The position numbers were made by a program, and so were the translations under genes. A DNA stretch of 64,000 nt from Cardinalis cardinalis (Eukaryota; Chordata; Aves; Passeriformes; Cardinalidae), in the NCBI GenBank assembly GCA_014549065.1, contig JACDOX010000009.1, forward strand, positions 10,154,468-10,218,467, read 5' to 3'. Numbering within the stretch: the stretch's first letter is position 1; each line of letters starts with the position of its first letter. This document shows positions 59,818 through 64,000 of the stretch, in pieces. Below the pieces are notes generated by a model. The model saw only the letters and a list, made by a program, of their open reading frames with translations, did no database searches and had not been told where the DNA came from.

Positions 59818-62176
59818 GTAGATTTTGAAATTACTATTTAGCTCCATGCAGTGTAATTCTACAGTATAACAGAAAAACCTTGGGATGGACTGTATTCCTC
59901 AACCTGGGGGGTTGTTTCATAACTTTCCAATTTGTTAAAAATATTAAGATAATATCAAACCAAAAGGATTTTCNCCCTAGACATGTATCATTTGGAGGAA
60001 TATTCTGCAACAGACTGTGACTTCTGACCTGAATCCAGCAGAAAATCAGCAAGTCTATAAAGATGAACCTGGAACCATCCAGTCTAAAAACAAGATCAAA
60101 GTTAGGGTTGGAGAGTTAGTTTCTTAATTAAGGCAATTTGAGTAAAAATAACGAAGGCGGAAGTCACATTTCTGCAAGAGCAATTTGGCAGAAGGGCTAG
60201 TCCTCTTCTTTATAGTCCTTCAGATGAAAAAGGAAGACGCTATTAGTTGCTTTCTTTGTTAAGTGTTTGAATTGAAACCTTGGTGCCACTCGTTTACTAT
60301 TTGCCAGTAGCGCTGAGTGAGTAATTCTCTGCCTGTAATTTCTTCTACTAAATTAGCCTCTTTTTCTTCCCATGCAATATCCATCAGCAGATCATGATTT
60401 TCTCATTTAAACGTACTCAATAAATATGTCTGAATTTTACCCTGCAAACAGATTGCAAATATTTGAAATTCAAGCTGCATCATTTATTCCTGATTGGTAA
60501 ATCAGGTCACACTGCTTGTTCTCTCTGGTGAAGTAGTGTGAGGAACACTACTTCCTGNGCACACAGTTGTGTGTTCCTCCTTAAAATCAGACTTTCATAA
60601 ATGCTCATGGGAAAAAAAAATTGCATTATTGCTTTTTATATGCCTTTCTGCTTAAAGTAAATCTCAATTGATTGTTCTTTCATCAAGAAGCAAATTTGAA
60701 TGGACTCTGTGTGACTATGGGTAAAGAGAATTCATTTAAGAACNTCAATGATTTCTTGTGGACATTTTTTTATATTATTCATACCATGTTTGTTTATTTA
60801 CAAAAGATGAATTANATTAAAAAGGCCTTCAGTCCTTAAAACATCTTTACAAAAGACAGAAAAATACCAAAAATAACAAAAAAANATAAAAATAAATATT
60901 TCCAGTATTCTAAGAGGGGACTGCTGAATCATACAGCAAATTTGGCAAACGCAGAAAAACAGGAAAATCCCATCACTCCATTTTGCACCATTAATCAAAA
61001 AACACAATTTAACAAGCCAGGAATAAGCTCCAATCTACAGTTTTTGTTTTCTTTCCCCAGAGCAACAGGATTCTGGTTAAGGAGGTTCCTTGTGGACCAT
61101 AATTGCTATGCTGTTTGCAAATGTTGGTATAATTTGGAAGTGTAAAATTATTGTCATGTGATGGTTCCATGGATTCAGCTAGTCCACTGTTGAGTGGATA
61201 ACAATCAAAAAGAATAAAAGAATATTCCAAGATGTGGTCATTTATTTTTGCAGGAGTTTAATTATTATAAATATAAGCATGCATTTTCTAAGTACTTTGA
61301 AAATTCAGAGAAACAGATTTTCTGTGAGAGAACTGGGGAAGAAAGAAGTGATTATACACAGCTAGTGAATGGCATCATGGAAAAGCTCATAAATAAATAA
61401 AATAAGCATGAACACACACNGGGCAGCTGTCCTAGTTCCCAGCTTCTCAGATGTCTCTTTTCTACAGGCCTTCTGCCCTCCTTTACTCCTCCTGACCACA
61501 GTCAGCTCCTTGCTTTACCTTTAAAGCAGCCATTGTTTAAGCCATCTGACACATCAGCCTAACCAAGATTTTAAATAAGCAAAGGCAAACTTGACCACTC
61601 TCCCTTATAGCCTCAAGGGCAGACAGACTCTCCAGTAATTATGCCAGGCACATTAAACCCATATAGAATACGTACTTTTCAAAATTACAGTCATTGAGAA
61701 CGTCCAACTTGCTCTACCAAAATGCTGACCTGATGTAGACTCCCACAATATAATACTGTGCACTAAGGTATGCATTTCAGCATCCTTCACACAGAATTCT
61801 ATGGGCCAAAAATTACTCAAGTAGAAAACTGCAGTTCTTAGTTCTTATGCACAAAATCTGTCCTGTCCCTCATTCAGGAGCAATCTTTGACTCGATATCA
61901 TTCAGGCTCTGTGCAGCTTAAGCCACTCATACAGGCACAGACCAATTCATGGCCTTTGCCTTTCGGTATTTTTATTTAAAAGTTGCTATTTAGCGGTTGA
62001 CACATATTATATTTCAATATTGTCCCATTCTGAAGAACCAAAACTGCCCCAACTCCACAAGCACCAACACAAATATTGAACAAACCTCACCTCTACTCAA
62101 CACCAAAGCAATTGTCTAAATATAAGTGTTTTAATGAGCAATATCCCAAGCAGAGGTTCAGAAGAACAGATAGGTT
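59818..62176. other. Non-coding stretch with a cluster of dyads
   Basis: Contains the nested inverted repeats at 60489-60580, listed separately. A clean acceptor TTTCTTTCCCCAG near 61060 has no strong donor. No gene was recognised. Confidence 0.55.
60489..60580. repeat. Cluster of overlapping inverted repeats
   Basis: CCTGATT/AATCAGG lies at 60489-60506. GAAGTAGTGT/ACACTACTTC (10 bp, 5-nt loop) lies at 60530-60554. GAGGAACAC (60540-60548) pairs alternatively with GTGTTCCTC (60571-60579). The last two stems share bases and so exclude each other. Confidence 0.8.
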
Positions 62177-62212
62177 AACAACAACAACAATAACAATAAT
62201 AATAATAATAAT
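62177..62212. repeat. (AAC)n/(AAT)n microsatellite
   Basis: AAC trinucleotides pass into AAT trinucleotides without interruption. Confidence 0.9.
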
Positions 62213-62361
62213 CATATTTTTGCAAGTTGTTTGATTAGCACAGCTTTGTTCCTAAAATAAATCGATAAATAAATCCATGAAATGAAATGTCAGGTTTCTA
62301 TCTGCCTATAATATTAAAAAAAAATCCACAGAACCGGAAATACATAGAAAGTCAGAAGGGA

Positions 62362-62470
62362 AACACACACATACATACATATATATATATATATATGTAT
62401 AAATATATATATATATATATATCTATAGCTAGATATCTCTATCTATCTATCTATTGATATATATCTATCT
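62362..62470. repeat. Compound microsatellite (CA)(TACA)(TA)(TATC)
   Basis: A CA run, TACA units, two long TA runs split by GTATAA, then TATC units broken by TATAGCTAGA and TTGATA. The TA runs are long enough to form cruciforms and are expected to be unstable. Confidence 0.95.
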
Positions 62471-64000
62471 TAGCATTTCTGGCTTTCACATGTTTTTGCA
62501 TAATGATAGGGCTAATATAACGTAACAAATCCTAAACTGTTTTCACAAGGAGTGGAAAAAAGATGTGTAAAAGTATGCTCTGTCTTGCTTCCTTCTGTTC
62601 ACAATGTATCTAAATACAACAAATGGTGTTCTTGCTCTTTCTGTCTGTTTCTCAATCTGTTTGGAAAGTAGCCATCATTCTGCAGCCAACCATAATATTT
62701 GACACTTCCTGACATCATGAAAGCCACCATCTGTCTATCATTGAAGCCCTGTACTTTTTAAAGACTGCTTGGCTTGATCTTTAATGAAGATTCACTGCGA
62801 ATGCACAGATCAGTTTAGATAGAAAACTGGAGAAGTCTGACAAAAAGACTGTGCAAAATCACGTTTTAGTTAGATTCAGACACGGAACAAAAGGAATAAC
62901 AAGACCTTCTTGTAGATACCAGTTAAAAAGTTCAGTTCACTTTCAGTAAGTTNGAGGTCCAGATTCATAATGGAAAGTTTGGAACATAAAACTGAATTGA
63001 GAGAAAAATTAAAAATTATCCAAAAAGCAGTTTTCCTACCTACACTGACTAGTTTTCAAATATAGACACACCTCCAGTGTTTGTAAGAGGCATAAAATAT
63101 GTAACATGCTATTCACTGGAAATCATCATGCAATTTCATATTTAGGTATTATTACTATTTTCAACATCCAAAAATCAGGTTTTTTCTATGGTTTTGGCTT
63201 GATACATAAGTTTTAAAGATCCTTAAATACCAGAAATATAGAAATCTCTGTTTTGTAAATATGTGCAAGATGGAAAGCATAGGTTTGGTTTTTTTTTCTC
63301 CAGGACATATCTTAACAGGGAAATTTATTCTCTGTGATATTTCAAGGCATGGGTTTTTACCATACTTTTTCCACAAAACAGTGACTCAAGGTGTAACATC
63401 TCTACTTGCTTCACTTAGAACAGATTTAGATGCAAGCCTTTAGAATTCTGACCTGGAAAACCATGACCTTTGAATACCCCATTCTCTGTTTCCTTCATCT
63501 AAAAATTAATTCAAGTGTCTCCACATGGCTACAGAGGCCGAATGCTCCATACAGCCTTCAAATCTTCTATAGCCCTACTTATCTACAGCTCCAACACAAA
63601 CCCATTCATGGATGGAGGGCCAAGACCCTTGTCCCCTTTGGCTACCAACTCCCCTCTTCTCCTCCTGCACCAGTCTGCCCTCCCCTTTTCTGATGCTGAG
63701 AATGGAGATGAAGCATTTCCTGTGCTTTTCTCAGCATGGCAGCAGTAAATGTGGCTGGTCCTTCAGCAAACAATTCAGGTAATTCACTGTGTACAAGCTG
63801 TGTGGGGGCTGAGCACCCTGCAACCACCACCAGTCTCACAGGCTGACAGTGAAAAAGCAGCATTCAACAGGCCAGAAAGCTGCTTGAGGTCCCAGAAAGA
63901 GCTTCTAGAAAAGAGATACAGTGCACTTCTTACCACTACTACCTCTACAANACATTGCTGCTAGGGTTGAAATTAATGGGAATGAGGGCATGAAAGGAAA
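62471..64000. other. Non-coding stretch, no gene recognised
   Basis: The part at 62640-62830 has balanced composition and could be a conserved non-coding element, but this cannot be judged from one sequence. The GC-richer end (63520-63860) keeps frames open on both strands without family likeness. Confidence 0.5.

Noticed and set aside
59624..59847. Two minus-strand frames rich in V, W, F and G resembling membrane segments
   Set aside because: They arise from the A/C-only low-complexity tract and are not real proteins.
1..64000. tRNA, rRNA, snRNA genes or CRISPR arrays
   Set aside because: No TTCGA-type B-box context, no rRNA-like sequence and no regularly spaced repeats were found on reading both strands.

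Overview
The window looks like nuclear DNA of an amniote vertebrate, most likely a bird. The strongest evidence is a set of CR1 (chicken repeat 1) LINE relics: a sense copy near 8665-9323, a second near 46155-46660, an antisense tail near 15231-15336 and an antisense reverse-transcriptase relic near 58170-58372. Two of these keep the typical CR1 end, with ATGATTCTATG-like words. No SINE or L1-type repeat is evident, repeat density is low, the DNA is AT-rich and CpG-poor, and a passerine-style A/C-only tract lies at 59690-59817. A non-avian reptile (turtle, crocodilian) is not excluded. Nothing suggests bacterial or viral DNA.

No established protein-coding gene, tRNA, rRNA or CpG island could be recognised. 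The open reading frames are short, and the longest (166 codons at 56283-56783) is about what chance allows in this much sequence. The window is best read as intergenic DNA or the inside of a very long intron.

Layout: 1-8660 is mostly unique sequence with a 64-bp tandem duplication (6583-6710) and a purine-rich candidate exon on the minus strand (4091-4165). The first CR1 copy follows. 9325-24500 is unique sequence with a short CR1 relic, a perfect 20-bp-arm palindrome (17112-17153) and two splice-bounded segments (18268-18337, 20523-20609). 24500-43070 is unique sequence with many isolated N calls, a 15-nt microexon candidate (27806-27820) and the best exon-like segment (42443-42532, open, 90 nt, GTAAGT donor). 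An assembly gap sits at 43081-43195. A palindromic hairpin (45461-45519) and the second long CR1 copy follow. The rest is unique sequence punctuated by a (GTTTA)8 array, a 23-bp minisatellite, the CR1 reverse-transcriptase relic, the A/C tract and a compound microsatellite at 62362-62470.

The candidate exons come from reading splice signals by eye. Chance pairs (pseudoexons) are common in vertebrate introns, so all carry low confidence. There is no gene set here for which a joint function can be stated.
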